A DNA stretch of 64,000 nt from CAYMSF01 sp964392985 (lineage in GTDB: Bacteria; Verrucomicrobiota; Lentisphaeria; Victivallales; Victivallaceae), in the NCBI GenBank assembly GCA_964392985.1, contig CAYMSF010000017.1, forward strand, positions 6,551 to 70,550. Reading direction: 5' to 3'. Each line of letters starts with the position of its first letter. Positions within the stretch are counted from its first letter, which is position 1. The position numbers were made by a program, and so were the translations under genes. Below, in pieces: positions 9,035-18,233 of this stretch. A model generated the notes under the pieces. It was not told the DNA's origin. It did no database searches and was given only the letters and a program-made list of their open reading frames with translations.

Positions 9035-9664
9035 ATGAAAGTACTGCCAAAACTATTTAAAAACAACCAGAAGTGGGCGGCTGAAATAAGCAAAACCTGC
9101 CCGGACTTCTTTTCCCGTCTTGTCGCGCAACAAGCGCCGGAATACCTTTGGATTGGCTGTTCAGACAGCCGGGTACCGGCGAATGAGATTGTGGGACTCC
9201 TGCCGGGGGAATTATTCGTCCATCGAAACGTTGCCAATCTGGTGATTCACACCGATATGAATTGTTTATCAGTTCTTCAATATGCGGTTGATATGCTCCG
9301 GATTAAACACGTTATCGTCTGCGGGCATTATGGTTGTGGCGGAATAAAAGCGGCGATGGACAATCAGCCGCACGGTCTGGTTGACAACTGGTTACGGCAT
9401 ATCCGCGATATCTACCATCGGCATGAAAGAAAATTGTCGAAAATTTCCGGCGAACCGGACCGCCTGAACCGGCTATGTGAATTGAATGTTGTCGAACAAG
9501 TTATCAATGTCGGTAATACGACAATCATTCAAGATGCCTGGAAACGCGGGCAGAAAATAGCCATCCATGGCTGGGTTTACGATATTGCCGATGGACTGCT
9601 TAAAGATTTGGATGTGTGCATCCGTTCGCACAACACTTTGAACGCGCTGCAAAAAAAAACATAA
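9035..9664 (+). CDS. can: beta-class carbonic anhydrase
   Basis: This enzyme interconverts carbon dioxide and bicarbonate in the cytoplasm. With the ATG at 9035, preceded by GAGGGAAGA, the protein has 209 residues and the zinc site falls at Cys42, Asp44, His98 and Cys101, in CSDSRVPANE and GHYGCGG. These are the same residue numbers as in E. coli Can, which supports this start over the upstream in-frame ATG at 8993. The dyad Asp44-Arg46 is intact. It supplies bicarbonate for carboxylations and pH balance. It stands 56 bases after the DUF805 gene. Confidence 0.94.
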   Translation: MKVLPKLFKNNQKWAAEISKTCPDFFSRLVAQQAPEYLWIGCSDSRVPANEIVGLLPGELFVHRNVANLVIHTDMNCLSVLQYAVDMLRIKHVIVCGHYGCGGIKAAMDNQPHGLVDNWLRHIRDIYHRHERKLSKISGEPDRLNRLCELNVVEQVINVGNTTIIQDAWKRGQKIAIHGWVYDIADGLLKDLDVCIRSHNTLNALQKKT

Positions 9665-9711
9665 AAAAGCCCTGGATTTATTAATATCAAGATTTAACAG
9701 GTACGTCATCA

Positions 9712-10494
9712 ATGCAATTGCCGCAGTGTGAAATTATTGACTGTCACATTCACCCTTTTACGACCCGGGCAAACAATATTTCCTGGTTTGCTGGAACAGA
9801 AACGCCACAAGCGCTGCGAGATGAGTTACATCGCGCCGGGATCTCCCGTTGTTGCGGTTCCGTAATCCGCGCGTTAAAAGAACCATCCTTTGCGGCAATA
9901 CATGATTTTAATCTTGAGTCGCTGGAATTATATCGTCAGATGCCTGATTTTTATATACCGGCACCGCACGTTCATCCATTGTTTCCGGAAGAATCCTGCC
10001 GGGAATTGACGGAATGGCATGACCGCGGTTGTCTCTATTGGGTTGGAGAGCTCGTTGGTTACATGATGGGGTATTCCTCCTATCTTAGTGATAATTTCAA
10101 TCAGATTTACGCCTTAATTCAAGATCTGGGCGTTCCTGTTAATATTCATCCCGGCGACCTTTCAGAAATGGCAGTTATTTGCAAAAACTTTCCCAAATTG
10201 AACGTTGTTATCGCCCATCCCGGTTCCGGCAAAGAAGATATTTTGTCAAGACACGAATTATTGCGCCGGTATGACAATGCCTATCTCGACCTGTCCGGTA
10301 CCGGTATTTTCCGCTGGGCGATGTTACGGAATGGCATTAATACGGCCGGGAAACATAAGTTTCTGTTCGGGACTGACTTTCCGATATGCAATCCGGGAAT
10401 GTTATTGCAGGGGGTATTATTTGAACATCTCAGCGATGACGAATTGTCTGCAGTGTTAGGCGGCAATTTCCGTCAACTTACCGGAATTAAATAA
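9712..10494 (+). CDS. amidohydrolase family 2 (TIM-barrel metal-dependent hydrolase)
   Basis: The 260-residue protein belongs to the amidohydrolase 2 family (PF04909). The first strand carries the metal motif DCHIHPF, further ligands appear in VNIHPGD and VIAHPGSG, and the late metal Asp lies in FLFGTDFPICNP. Relatives include decarboxylases of aromatic acids and small lactone or amide hydrolases, so the reaction cannot be fixed. It starts 47 bases after the carbonic anhydrase gene, and the two could share a transcript. Confidence 0.85.
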   Translation: MQLPQCEIIDCHIHPFTTRANNISWFAGTETPQALRDELHRAGISRCCGSVIRALKEPSFAAIHDFNLESLELYRQMPDFYIPAPHVHPLFPEESCRELTEWHDRGCLYWVGELVGYMMGYSSYLSDNFNQIYALIQDLGVPVNIHPGDLSEMAVICKNFPKLNVVIAHPGSGKEDILSRHELLRRYDNAYLDLSGTGIFRWAMLRNGINTAGKHKFLFGTDFPICNPGMLLQGVLFEHLSDDELSAVLGGNFRQLTGIK

Positions 10495-10516
10495 TTATCG
10501 CAGATTAAATCCGGTA

Positions 10517-13186
10517 TCATCTTCCTTTTATGACCGCAGATATTTTCACGCTGAGTGCGTTCATGGAGAATGGTTTTTGAATAAATCCCCGCGCGCCGAG
10601 TTCAATGGTTTTTGTTACTCTGGAATCATTTGTATAGCCGGAAGCGATTAGAACCTTTACCGATGGATTTATTGCCGCCAGCCGCTTATAGGTTTCCAAT
10701 CCAGAAACGCCCGGCATTGCCATGTCGAGCATTACCGCAACAATCTCTTTATGACGCTGTTCATAAACATCCGCGCCGGTTTCGCCATCTTCTGCGGTAA
10801 TAGCGGTATATCCCATTGTTTCCAGCATTTTTGCAACAGTTATCCGAATTGCCTCTTCATCGTCAATAATCAGGATTGTGCCAGTACCAGGAATTAATTC
10901 ATCACTATCGACTATCGGTTCACTGGTAATTTCTTTCTGGCTCAACACCGGCAGCAAGACAGTGAAGGCACTGCCGGTGCCAGGTTCGGAAACCGCCTCA
11001 ACTATCCCGTTATGACTTTCAACAATACCGTAAACCATTGCCAGCCCCAGTCCAGTTCCTCTGCCTTTGCTTTTGGTCGTAAAAAACGGATCGAAAATTT
11101 TTGGAAGAATATCGGGGGGGATGCCGACGCCACGATCCTGAACAGTCAGACGCCAGTAAGTCTGCATACTTCCGTCATTTTCACCTTTTTTCCCAGGTCG
11201 TACAGACTGGTCAAGCATGATGGAGATTTCCCCCCCAGGAATTTCATGCGGCGAACGCATGACGGTCATGGAATGTTCAGCATTAATCAGTAAATTAAGC
11301 AAAACCTGCTCAATTTGCGCCTGGTCGCCTTCCATAATCGCTTGCTCGAACGATGTAATAAAGGATATTTTCACATTCTTGTCAAAGGAACCGCGGCAAA
11401 CTTCAACAATATTGGTTATGGCGTTCTTAAGATCGATTGGCCTGATATTCAATTGACTGCGCCGGGACAAGGTCAAGAGTTGTTCAACCATGTGGGTCGC
11501 GCGACTTATTGAACGTTCCGCTATAACTAGAAAATCTTTTACTTCCTGAATATTAATCTGTTCTGACTTTAAATTGTAATTGATCATGGAGATAGAACCC
11601 TTGATGCCGCCAAGGATATTGTTAAAATCGTGCGCCAGTCCGCCGGCAAGAGTACCTACCGTTTCCATTTTTTGTGCTTGAACAAGTTGTTCCCGCTTTT
11701 TAATCAACTCGGTAACGTCTTCCATAATTACAACAGCGCCGGGGGTTTCACTGTGTAGTGGACTGATAGAAATATTGAAGTATTCCCGTTCTTTAGTCAT
11801 CACGCTTTCACGAAAAAGTTCTACCTGCTCATGTCGCTGCAATGCATTTTCTATCTGCTTTTGATAAGGCAGCAAAAACGGAGCAAGTTGCCATAGACTG
11901 CCGCCGACTGCATATTCAGACTTTATGCCGGTATATTCCTCCATCGGGCGGTTCCATTGGGTAACGTCCCCTTTTTCATCGACCGCAACCAGCAGCAGTT
12001 TTATCGAGTTAATGACCTGATAAAGGTAATTTCTAGTATTGCGTAATTCAAGCTCAACCCGTTTTCTCAAAGAGAGGTCATTGAAGATTAACAAATTGCG
12101 GTTGCCGATTAATTTATGCCTGACCTCGACATCGAGAATTTCGCCGGATTTACACGTTACTTTAAAGGTTTCACCGCCGAATGAACCGGCCTTGACATGG
12201 CGTTTCCAGTTTGTTTGCACGCTGTGACGGTAAGTAGCATCTGGAAAAACCAGACGGAACCAATCATCAAACGTTTTAATTTCTTTATCGTTGTAACCGA
12301 ACAAACGATTAAACATTTCGTTGGACAAATAGCTTTGGTCGGAGTTAATCACCACCATCGCCAGCGGTGAATTATCAATCAGATCGCGGAATTCCTTTTC
12401 CTTGTTGCGCCGCTCCTCATTCTCAACATGAAGACGTTGCAAGGATTCCTTGACTTTCATCGCCATATTGTCAAATGCTTTGGCGAGCATCCCGACTTCG
12501 TCATTGAGATATTTCACGGTTTTTTTCGGGGAAAATTCTCCAGCTGCCAGTTCCTGCGTCGATGCAACCAGATTATCCAGCGGTGACAATGCCCGTTGGA
12601 TCAACCATAACATCAAACCCACAGCCACGAACATACACGCTATGACCGTCAAGCTTTGTCGCAAATACGATTCAAAAACCTTCGGTGACTCTTCGATAAT
12701 TTCATAGGGGATGGCATAGCAGATGAGCCAGTCCCATGGCTTGAATGATTCATAATAGACTATTTTTCTACCGGTTGTGTCGTGAAAAACCATTTCGCCG
12801 CTACCGTATTTCAGCATCTTGGCAACGGTGGAACGATCCCAGATAAAGATACCGCCTGACGGTACTTGAGGATGGACAACATAGCGTGAATCCGAGGAGA
12901 CGATGAACAAATACTGCAAGATTTCAGATTGTTCAGGGTAGCCATCCTTGACAGACGCGACAACCTTCTCCTGTGCCTCTTTTTCGGTTTTGTAAATCTT
13001 GTCAAAAAAAAGGTTGTCCTGATCACGTATAAAGTCCATCAATCGTACAATACGTTCCTTGGACACCTCCTGATTCAGGCGAACCACTTCCTGGCGGTAT
13101 GAACTGGTTACAGCCCAGATGACGATATAGGCAAAAATTGAAAGCGATAAGATAAAAAAAACTGATACTTTTGTCTTAATTTTCAT
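10517..13186 (-). CDS. hybrid sensor histidine kinase with PAS domains and receiver
   Basis: The 889-residue protein has an N-terminal membrane helix (about 8-28), a periplasmic Cache-like sensor, a second helix (about 172-196), a HAMP segment (195-250), two PAS domains (about 265-385 and 390-500), a HisKA domain with the phospho-acceptor in LAGGLAHDFNNILGG, a HATPase domain with N-box NLLINAEHS and glycine boxes DRGVGIPPD and GRGTGLGLAMVY, and a C-terminal receiver with DDEEA and the acceptor Asp in VAVMLDMAMPG. It would sense an extracellular signal and pass phosphate to its own receiver. It follows pilT on the same strand after 121 bases, so pilus or surface-related control is possible but unproven. 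Confidence 0.93.
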   Translation of the reverse strand: MKIKTKVSVFFILSLSIFAYIVIWAVTSSYRQEVVRLNQEVSKERIVRLMDFIRDQDNLFFDKIYKTEKEAQEKVVASVKDGYPEQSEILQYLFIVSSDSRYVVHPQVPSGGIFIWDRSTVAKMLKYGSGEMVFHDTTGRKIVYYESFKPWDWLICYAIPYEIIEESPKVFESYLRQSLTVIACMFVAVGLMLWLIQRALSPLDNLVASTQELAAGEFSPKKTVKYLNDEVGMLAKAFDNMAMKVKESLQRLHVENEERRNKEKEFRDLIDNSPLAMVVINSDQSYLSNEMFNRLFGYNDKEIKTFDDWFRLVFPDATYRHSVQTNWKRHVKAGSFGGETFKVTCKSGEILDVEVRHKLIGNRNLLIFNDLSLRKRVELELRNTRNYLYQVINSIKLLLVAVDEKGDVTQWNRPMEEYTGIKSEYAVGGSLWQLAPFLLPYQKQIENALQRHEQVELFRESVMTKEREYFNISISPLHSETPGAVVIMEDVTELIKKREQLVQAQKMETVGTLAGGLAHDFNNILGGIKGSISMINYNLKSEQINIQEVKDFLVIAERSISRATHMVEQLLTLSRRSQLNIRPIDLKNAITNIVEVCRGSFDKNVKISFITSFEQAIMEGDQAQIEQVLLNLLINAEHSMTVMRSPHEIPGGEISIMLDQSVRPGKKGENDGSMQTYWRLTVQDRGVGIPPDILPKIFDPFFTTKSKGRGTGLGLAMVYGIVESHNGIVEAVSEPGTGSAFTVLLPVLSQKEITSEPIVDSDELIPGTGTILIIDDEEAIRITVAKMLETMGYTAITAEDGETGADVYEQRHKEIVAVMLDMAMPGVSGLETYKRLAAINPSVKVLIASGYTNDSRVTKTIELGARGFIQKPFSMNALSVKISAVIKGR

Positions 13187-13204
13187 AATTCAGAAGCCTG
13201 TGGG

Positions 13205-13233
13205 ATATGATGTCGCGATGCTAAGCATCATAT
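13205..13233. promoter_or_regulatory. inverted repeat before the histidine kinase gene
   Basis: ATATGATG at 13205-13212 is repeated inverted as CATCATAT at 13226-13233, and inside lies a second dyad GATGC/GCATC (13217-13221 and 13225-13229). The element lies in the 121-bp gap between pilT and the kinase gene, 19 bases upstream of the kinase start. It could be an operator or a leader hairpin. There is no T-run that would make it a good terminator on the minus strand. Confidence 0.35.
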
Positions 13234-13307
13234 GAAAATACCGCCAACACAACAATGGTTTGAATTTGGAACGCCACGTCCAATCCATCTTGTGGAAAAA
13301 CGGTAAA

Positions 13308-14375
13308 TTACTGCATTGCTTTCAGTTTTTCCGTCGTACTGTCGGGATCTTGTGCCGCGGTAATCAATTCAGTATAAGAAATTACTTTATTCAAATACAA
13401 ATCCATCAGATGCGCATCAAGAGTATTCATGCCATATTTTGCCCCGGTCTGAAGTTCTGAAGTGATACGGAAAGTCTTATTATCACGGATCAACGCCTGA
13501 ATTGACGGGGTCATAACCATAATTTCAAATGCCGCGACACGTCCAGGTTTGTCATCGCGCGGCAATAGCACTTGAGAAATAACCGCCAGCAATGATGAAG
13601 CTAACTGGGTGCGAATTTGCGCCTGTTGATTGGTGGGGAATGCGTCAACAATCCGGTCAACGGTTCGCGCCGCACCGGTTGTATGCAAAGTGGCGAAAAC
13701 CAGATGCCCGGTTTCCGCTGCTGAAACGGCGGCTTCCATCGTCTCTAAATCGCGCATTTCACCAACTAGAATAACATCCGGGTCCTGACGCAACGCCCGT
13801 CGCAATGCATCCTTGAAGCTAGGGGTATCAACACCGATTTCGCGTTGAATTATCATACTGCGTTTATGGTTGTGATAAAACTCAATCGGGTCTTCAATCG
13901 TGATGATATGGCAATCCCGTTCCTGATTGATGATATTAACCATTGAAGCCAGCGTAGTACTTTTCCCTGAACCTGTCGGACCGGTCACCAGCACCAGACC
14001 GCGCGGACGGTAAAGTAAATCCTTTATGCTGTTCGGCAGACCAATTTGTTCCATGGTAAGCAACTTGTTGGGAATCTGACGCAGTACTGTGCCAAAATAC
14101 CCCTTCTGCTTAAACGAACTCACACGGAAACGGGCTTTATCGCCAAAACTGAAACCGAAGTCCACCGACCCGTTGCTCTGAATCTGTTGCAACTGAGTTT
14201 CGGACGCAATCGCCTTAACCATCCTTTCAGTATCTTCGGGAGTAAGAGGATCAACTTCAAGCGGTGTCAACCCGCCATGCAAACGTACCGTCGGCGGAGC
14301 GCCAACTTCAATGTGCAGGTCACTGACGCCCTCGTCAACCACCAACTGTAACAGTTCAGTCATGTCAATACTCAT
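13308..14375 (-). CDS. pilT: type IV pilus retraction ATPase PilT
   Basis: A 355-residue hexameric ATPase of the PilT family that powers pilus disassembly. It opens MSIDMTELLQLVVDEGVSDLH, the typical PilT N-terminus, and has Walker A GPTGSGKST, the Asp box ITIEDPIEFYH, Walker B IILVGEMRDLET-like text (DVILVGEMRD), and the His box GHLVFATLHT. The end near YTELITAAQDPDS corresponds to the region of the AIRNLIRE motif but is not a clear copy. It is the third gene of a minus-strand block with two GspE/PilB ATPases, 38 bases after the second one. Confidence 0.93.
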   Translation of the reverse strand: MSIDMTELLQLVVDEGVSDLHIEVGAPPTVRLHGGLTPLEVDPLTPEDTERMVKAIASETQLQQIQSNGSVDFGFSFGDKARFRVSSFKQKGYFGTVLRQIPNKLLTMEQIGLPNSIKDLLYRPRGLVLVTGPTGSGKSTTLASMVNIINQERDCHIITIEDPIEFYHNHKRSMIIQREIGVDTPSFKDALRRALRQDPDVILVGEMRDLETMEAAVSAAETGHLVFATLHTTGAARTVDRIVDAFPTNQQAQIRTQLASSLLAVISQVLLPRDDKPGRVAAFEIMVMTPSIQALIRDNKTFRITSELQTGAKYGMNTLDAHLMDLYLNKVISYTELITAAQDPDSTTEKLKAMQ

Positions 14376-14413
14376 GTCTGTCTCCGAAGTTTAGGATAGT
14401 TTTTATCGTTCTT

Positions 14414-16102
14414 TTATGTATATCTCAGGACTTCATCAGTGGTACTTTCGCCATTGATAATTGCCTGCAAACCATCTTCACGGATTGTCCGCATTCCGAG
14501 CTCGCGCGCTTTGTCGCGGATAGTAGAGGTTGGAGCTTTCTTGCCAATCAGTTCAATGATTGGATTCGTTACTTCAAGCAGTTCGCAAATGGCTTTTCGT
14601 CCTTTGTAACCGCTCTGATTGCATACCTCGCAACCCTTGCCGTAATAAAACTTTTTGCCGATGACATCGCCGCGGTCTATTTCCAACCGCTGCAACTCTT
14701 CATCGGACGGTTCGTAAGGTGTTTTGCAGTTTTTGCATACCCGTCTGATTAGCCGTTGACTGATTACTCCGACCAGCGAAGAACAGATAAGGAATGGCTC
14801 AACCCCCATATCAATCAAGCGGGTAACCGTGCCGGCAGCATCATTGGTGTGAAGCGTACTGAGCACAAAGTGACCTGTAAGTGAGGCTTCAATCGCCATT
14901 TTCGCAGTTTCAATATCACGAACCTCCCCGATCATGATCCGGTCCGGATCCTGACGCAGAAACGCACGGAGCGCCCGGTGGAAGGTCATGCCGACGGCTT
15001 CATTAATCGGCAACTGAATGATTCCTTCAATGTCGTATTCAACTGGATCCTCGGCGGTAAGTAATTTTTCTTCAATGGAATTAATTTCCTTGAGTCCGGA
15101 ATATAACGTGGTAGTTTTTCCAGAACCGGTTGGACCGGTCACGAGTAGAATTCCGTTCGGTCGATGAATCATTTCGCGCAATTTATCGAGCACATCCTGC
15201 CCCATACCGAGAGAATCAAGACTCAGATTAACAACAGAACGGTCAAGGATACGCAACACCACCGATTCGCCGTGAGAAGTCGGCAGACAGGAAACGCGCA
15301 AATCAACGGGCTTGCCGCCGACTTTGATTTGAATACGACCGTCCTGAGGACGGCGGCGTTCAGAAATGTTCAACCCGCTCATAATTTTAATACGGCTGAT
15401 TACAGGAATAGCGAGGCTTTTTGGCGGTGGCGGCATTTCATAGAGGGCGCCGTCAACGCGATATCTGATTCTAAACTCTTTCTCAAATGGCTCGAAGTGC
15501 ATATCGCTGGCCTGATCCTTAATGGCCTGGTACATAATAACATCGACAAACCGGACAATCGGAGCCTCATTTGCTACTGTGCTGACATCCTCAGAGTCAA
15601 AATCAGCGCCATCCTCAACTTCTTTCAGATTCAAGTCGTTCAGCATATCATGTACAGAACCGATATCCGCCGGATAAAATTTTTCAATTGCGGTATCAAC
15701 TTGATTTGGCTGAGTAACCAGTATCTGAATATCATGATTGAGAATAAAATGCAGTTCTTCAGAAATTTGATAATTAAGCGGGTTGCGGGAAACAACTTTC
15801 AAAGTGTGACCGTCAAAATCAATCGGCACCACGCCATAGGCACGTGCATTTTCCGGAGAAACCATCTCTATAATATTCCGCGGCGGGTCAAACCGTTTTA
15901 AATCAATGACTTCTGAACCAAGACTTTCAGCAATCTGATTTAAAATCTGGTCTTCCGTCAAAAGCCCGTAATTGACAATGACTTCGTTGAAAGGCTTGCC
16001 GGTGCGGTCATGTTCATCCTCCACCTCCTGCAATTGTTCTTCCTTGCAAAGACCGGCATTCAGAATCAAGTCTCTCAGTGTTTGGCTTTCCGGATCCAGC
16101 AT
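14414..16102 (-). CDS. GspE/PilB family assembly ATPase (second copy)
   Basis: This 562-residue ATPase drives type IV pilus extension or type II secretion. The N-terminal MshEN-like domain (about 1-150) is followed by the motor domain with Walker A GPTGSGKTTT, the Asp box TAEDPVEYD, Walker B RIMIGEVRDIETA and the His box GHFVLSTLHTNDA. A zinc-binding tetracysteine is present as CKNC and CEVCNQSGYKGR near residues 455-505. It lies 24 bases after a similar ATPase gene. The two proteins share the same plan but differ enough to suggest separate roles. Which one pairs with PilT, and which with a secretion system, cannot be decided here. Confidence 0.92.
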   Translation of the reverse strand: MLDPESQTLRDLILNAGLCKEEQLQEVEDEHDRTGKPFNEVIVNYGLLTEDQILNQIAESLGSEVIDLKRFDPPRNIIEMVSPENARAYGVVPIDFDGHTLKVVSRNPLNYQISEELHFILNHDIQILVTQPNQVDTAIEKFYPADIGSVHDMLNDLNLKEVEDGADFDSEDVSTVANEAPIVRFVDVIMYQAIKDQASDMHFEPFEKEFRIRYRVDGALYEMPPPPKSLAIPVISRIKIMSGLNISERRRPQDGRIQIKVGGKPVDLRVSCLPTSHGESVVLRILDRSVVNLSLDSLGMGQDVLDKLREMIHRPNGILLVTGPTGSGKTTTLYSGLKEINSIEEKLLTAEDPVEYDIEGIIQLPINEAVGMTFHRALRAFLRQDPDRIMIGEVRDIETAKMAIEASLTGHFVLSTLHTNDAAGTVTRLIDMGVEPFLICSSLVGVISQRLIRRVCKNCKTPYEPSDEELQRLEIDRGDVIGKKFYYGKGCEVCNQSGYKGRKAICELLEVTNPIIELIGKKAPTSTIRDKARELGMRTIREDGLQAIINGESTTDEVLRYT

Positions 16103-16126
16103 TGATGTATTCCTTGTTTTATGCTG

Positions 16127-17842
16127 CTATTCTTCGTCCACAACAGTAGCTTTGATAACTTCGTCTAGAGTAGTCGTCCCGGCTTCAGCTTTACGCAATC
16201 CGTCATCGCGCAATGAACGCATGCCGGCGCGCCGCGCCGCTTCGCGGATTACCACGGTCGATGAGTTACCGAAAACCAGTGCGCAAATCTCGCGGTTTAA
16301 TGAGAAAAGTTCGTAGATGCCGATGCGCCCCTTGTAGCCGGAATTACTGCACATCTCACACCCTTTGCCTTCGTAGAAAGTGCGGGTAGTGTAATATTCT
16401 TCAGGGAGATTGAGCAGATGCACTTCCGACGGAGTCGGAACATGGGGTTGGGCACAATTTTTACAAATTCGCCGCAACAACCGTTGCGCCATAATAGCGC
16501 GCACCGCAGAAGCCACGAGGAACGGCTTGACTCCCATATCAATCAAACGGGTAATCGCACCCGGAGCATCGTTCGTATGCAAAGTACTGAACACCAGATG
16601 CCCGGTCAGCGAAGCGTTAATCGCAATTTCAGCGGTTTCAAAGTCACGAATTTCTCCTACCATGATAATATTCGGCGCCTGACGCAATATGGAACGCAAT
16701 GCAGCGCTGAATGTAAATTCAATCTGTTTGTCCACCTGCACCTGATTGATACCGGACAACTGATATTCGACCGGGTCTTCAACCGTGATGATTTTGCGAT
16801 TCGGGGTATTAATCGTATTCAAAAACGCGTAAAGCGAAGTGGTCTTGCCCGAACCGGTCGGTCCTGTCACCAGAAAGATTCCGTCCGGCAGGGCCAGAAT
16901 GGCGGTAACCAGTTCCAGGTCATCCGCATAAAAACCGAGTTTGGGAATATCGAGCTGAATACTGGACTTATCAAGAATACGCATGACGATACTTTCGCCA
17001 TGAACTGTGGGGATGCTCGAAACACGCAAGTCAATGTCTTTCTCGCCGACCTTCAGCTGAATACGACCGTCCTGCGGTATGCGTTTTTCTGAAATATCCA
17101 GTTTCGCCATAATTTTCAACCGGCTGGTCAAGTTTGCTTGAAGATATTTCGGGGGGGCTTCCATTTCCCGCAAGGCACCGTCAATACGATAACGGATACG
17201 GTATCTTTTTTCCATCGGCTCCATGTGAATATCGCTGGCCCGCAACTTATAGGCTTCAATAATAATCAACGACACGAGTCGAATGATCGGGGCGTCATCT
17301 TCAACTTCTGCCACCTGTTGCGATTCGAGTGTCTGCATCAATTGACTGTTAATAGAGTTTTCTGCAGTCAGTTCGTCAAGGAACGACTCAACGGTTCCGG
17401 TAACGGTACCGTAATTCTGTGAGATTACCTTTTCAATCTGCTCCTTTGAGGAGATCACGGCATCAACGTCGCAGCCAAGCAGATAGCGCAATGCGTCAAT
17501 CGTTTCCATATCGGTTGGATCGCTCATGGCAATAGTCAGAACATCGTCATGGCGCATAACAGGAATCACCCCGTACTGATTGACCACATCGGGGGTAAGC
17601 GCGGATAGCACTTCAGGAGGAATTGTGTACGACTTCAAGTCGAGAACGTCAAGACCATACTGTTGCGCCAACATCGAAGTCAAATCTTCAGAATTTAAAT
17701 ATCCCAAAGCCTTTAAGGCATCAACTACATCAACTTTGCCATTGCTGCCGTTGGCGCGCTGCCACGCTTCTGCAATCTGCTCCTGGGTAACCATACCGGT
17801 TTCCATCAGCAGTTCTAAAATATATTTTACATTTCCACTCAA
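16127..17842 (-). CDS. GspE/PilB family assembly ATPase (first copy)
   Basis: A 571-residue secretion/pilus ATPase. It has an N-terminal MshEN region (1-160) with LGYLNSEDLTSMLAQQYGLD, then Walker A GPTGSGKTTSLYAF, Asp box TVEDPVEYQ, Walker B IIMVGEIRDFETA, His box GHLVFSTLHTNDA, and a tetracysteine zinc motif CKNC plus CEMCSNSGYKGR. The ATPase core is complete. It is the first gene of the four-gene minus-strand block and its promoter should lie in 17843-18060. It closely resembles the next gene, pointing to an old tandem duplication. Confidence 0.92.
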   Translation of the reverse strand: MSGNVKYILELLMETGMVTQEQIAEAWQRANGSNGKVDVVDALKALGYLNSEDLTSMLAQQYGLDVLDLKSYTIPPEVLSALTPDVVNQYGVIPVMRHDDVLTIAMSDPTDMETIDALRYLLGCDVDAVISSKEQIEKVISQNYGTVTGTVESFLDELTAENSINSQLMQTLESQQVAEVEDDAPIIRLVSLIIIEAYKLRASDIHMEPMEKRYRIRYRIDGALREMEAPPKYLQANLTSRLKIMAKLDISEKRIPQDGRIQLKVGEKDIDLRVSSIPTVHGESIVMRILDKSSIQLDIPKLGFYADDLELVTAILALPDGIFLVTGPTGSGKTTSLYAFLNTINTPNRKIITVEDPVEYQLSGINQVQVDKQIEFTFSAALRSILRQAPNIIMVGEIRDFETAEIAINASLTGHLVFSTLHTNDAPGAITRLIDMGVKPFLVASAVRAIMAQRLLRRICKNCAQPHVPTPSEVHLLNLPEEYYTTRTFYEGKGCEMCSNSGYKGRIGIYELFSLNREICALVFGNSSTVVIREAARRAGMRSLRDDGLRKAEAGTTTLDEVIKATVVDEE

Positions 17843-18080
17843 AGATTATCTCTCCGTTCAAAATCGCCTTGACATTACAAAAACGGCAACAGGGAACAAA
17901 CCGTCAATAAACATTAATTCTCATAAGATTTTTTTCAAGTCTTAAAGCAATTTTCTGACAATGTAATTCAACTCTTCATCTGTCAGGCAATGGCAGTTTA
18001 TGAACTCAATATAATAAAAATTTGCTATTTTTTGTCTTTCGGACGGGAATTTTTCAAAATTTGAGCTAATTTAAAGAATG

Positions 18081-18108
18081 TTGTCCGGTTTTAGCAGATA
18101 GTTAGATT
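18081..18108 (+). promoter_or_regulatory. possible sigma-70 promoter for the bS22-like gene
   Basis: TTGTCC at 18081-18086 and TAGATT at 18103-18108 are 16 bases apart and match four of six positions of each sigma-70 box. Transcription would begin near 18115, directly in front of the structured leader at 18124-18200. This is a weak match supported mainly by position. Confidence 0.35.
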
Positions 18109-18123
18109 TTTGTTAAATCCGGT

Positions 18124-18200
18124 TGAGGCTCTTACAAAACCAGTTGCGCTGGTTTTTGCGTCGCGGCGATACTGCCGCAGATGTTTTTGCAAGCGCCTCA
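18124..18200 (+). ncRNA. structured RNA leader with multibranch fold upstream of bS22-like gene
   Basis: Three helices can be drawn in 77 bases. The outer stem pairs TGAGGCTCTTACAAAA (18124-18139) with TTTTGCAAGCGCCTCA (18185-18200), with only two mismatches in 16 positions. Inside, CCAG/CTGG (18140-18143 with 18149-18152) forms one hairpin, and it can extend to eight pairs (AAAACCAG/CTGGTTTT), which would compete with the outer stem. GCGGC/GCCGC (18163-18167 with 18174-18178) forms a second hairpin with loop GATACT. The element ends 33 bases before the start codon of the 29-codon ribosomal protein gene. The competing pairings suggest a switch or autoregulatory protein site. I do not recognise a known riboswitch class. 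Confidence 0.5.
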
Positions 18201-18233
18201 GTTAGTCACATGTAACAAATTTAAGGATGTGAA

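Noticed and set aside
15164..15901. A 245-codon plus-strand frame within the GspE/PilB gene
   Set aside because: It is a shadow of a strong ATPase coding sequence and has no recognisable motif.
18124..18200. The structured leader as a tRNA or tmRNA piece
   Set aside because: No T-loop (TTCRA) sequence, no acceptor-type end with CCA, and the stem lengths do not fit a tRNA.
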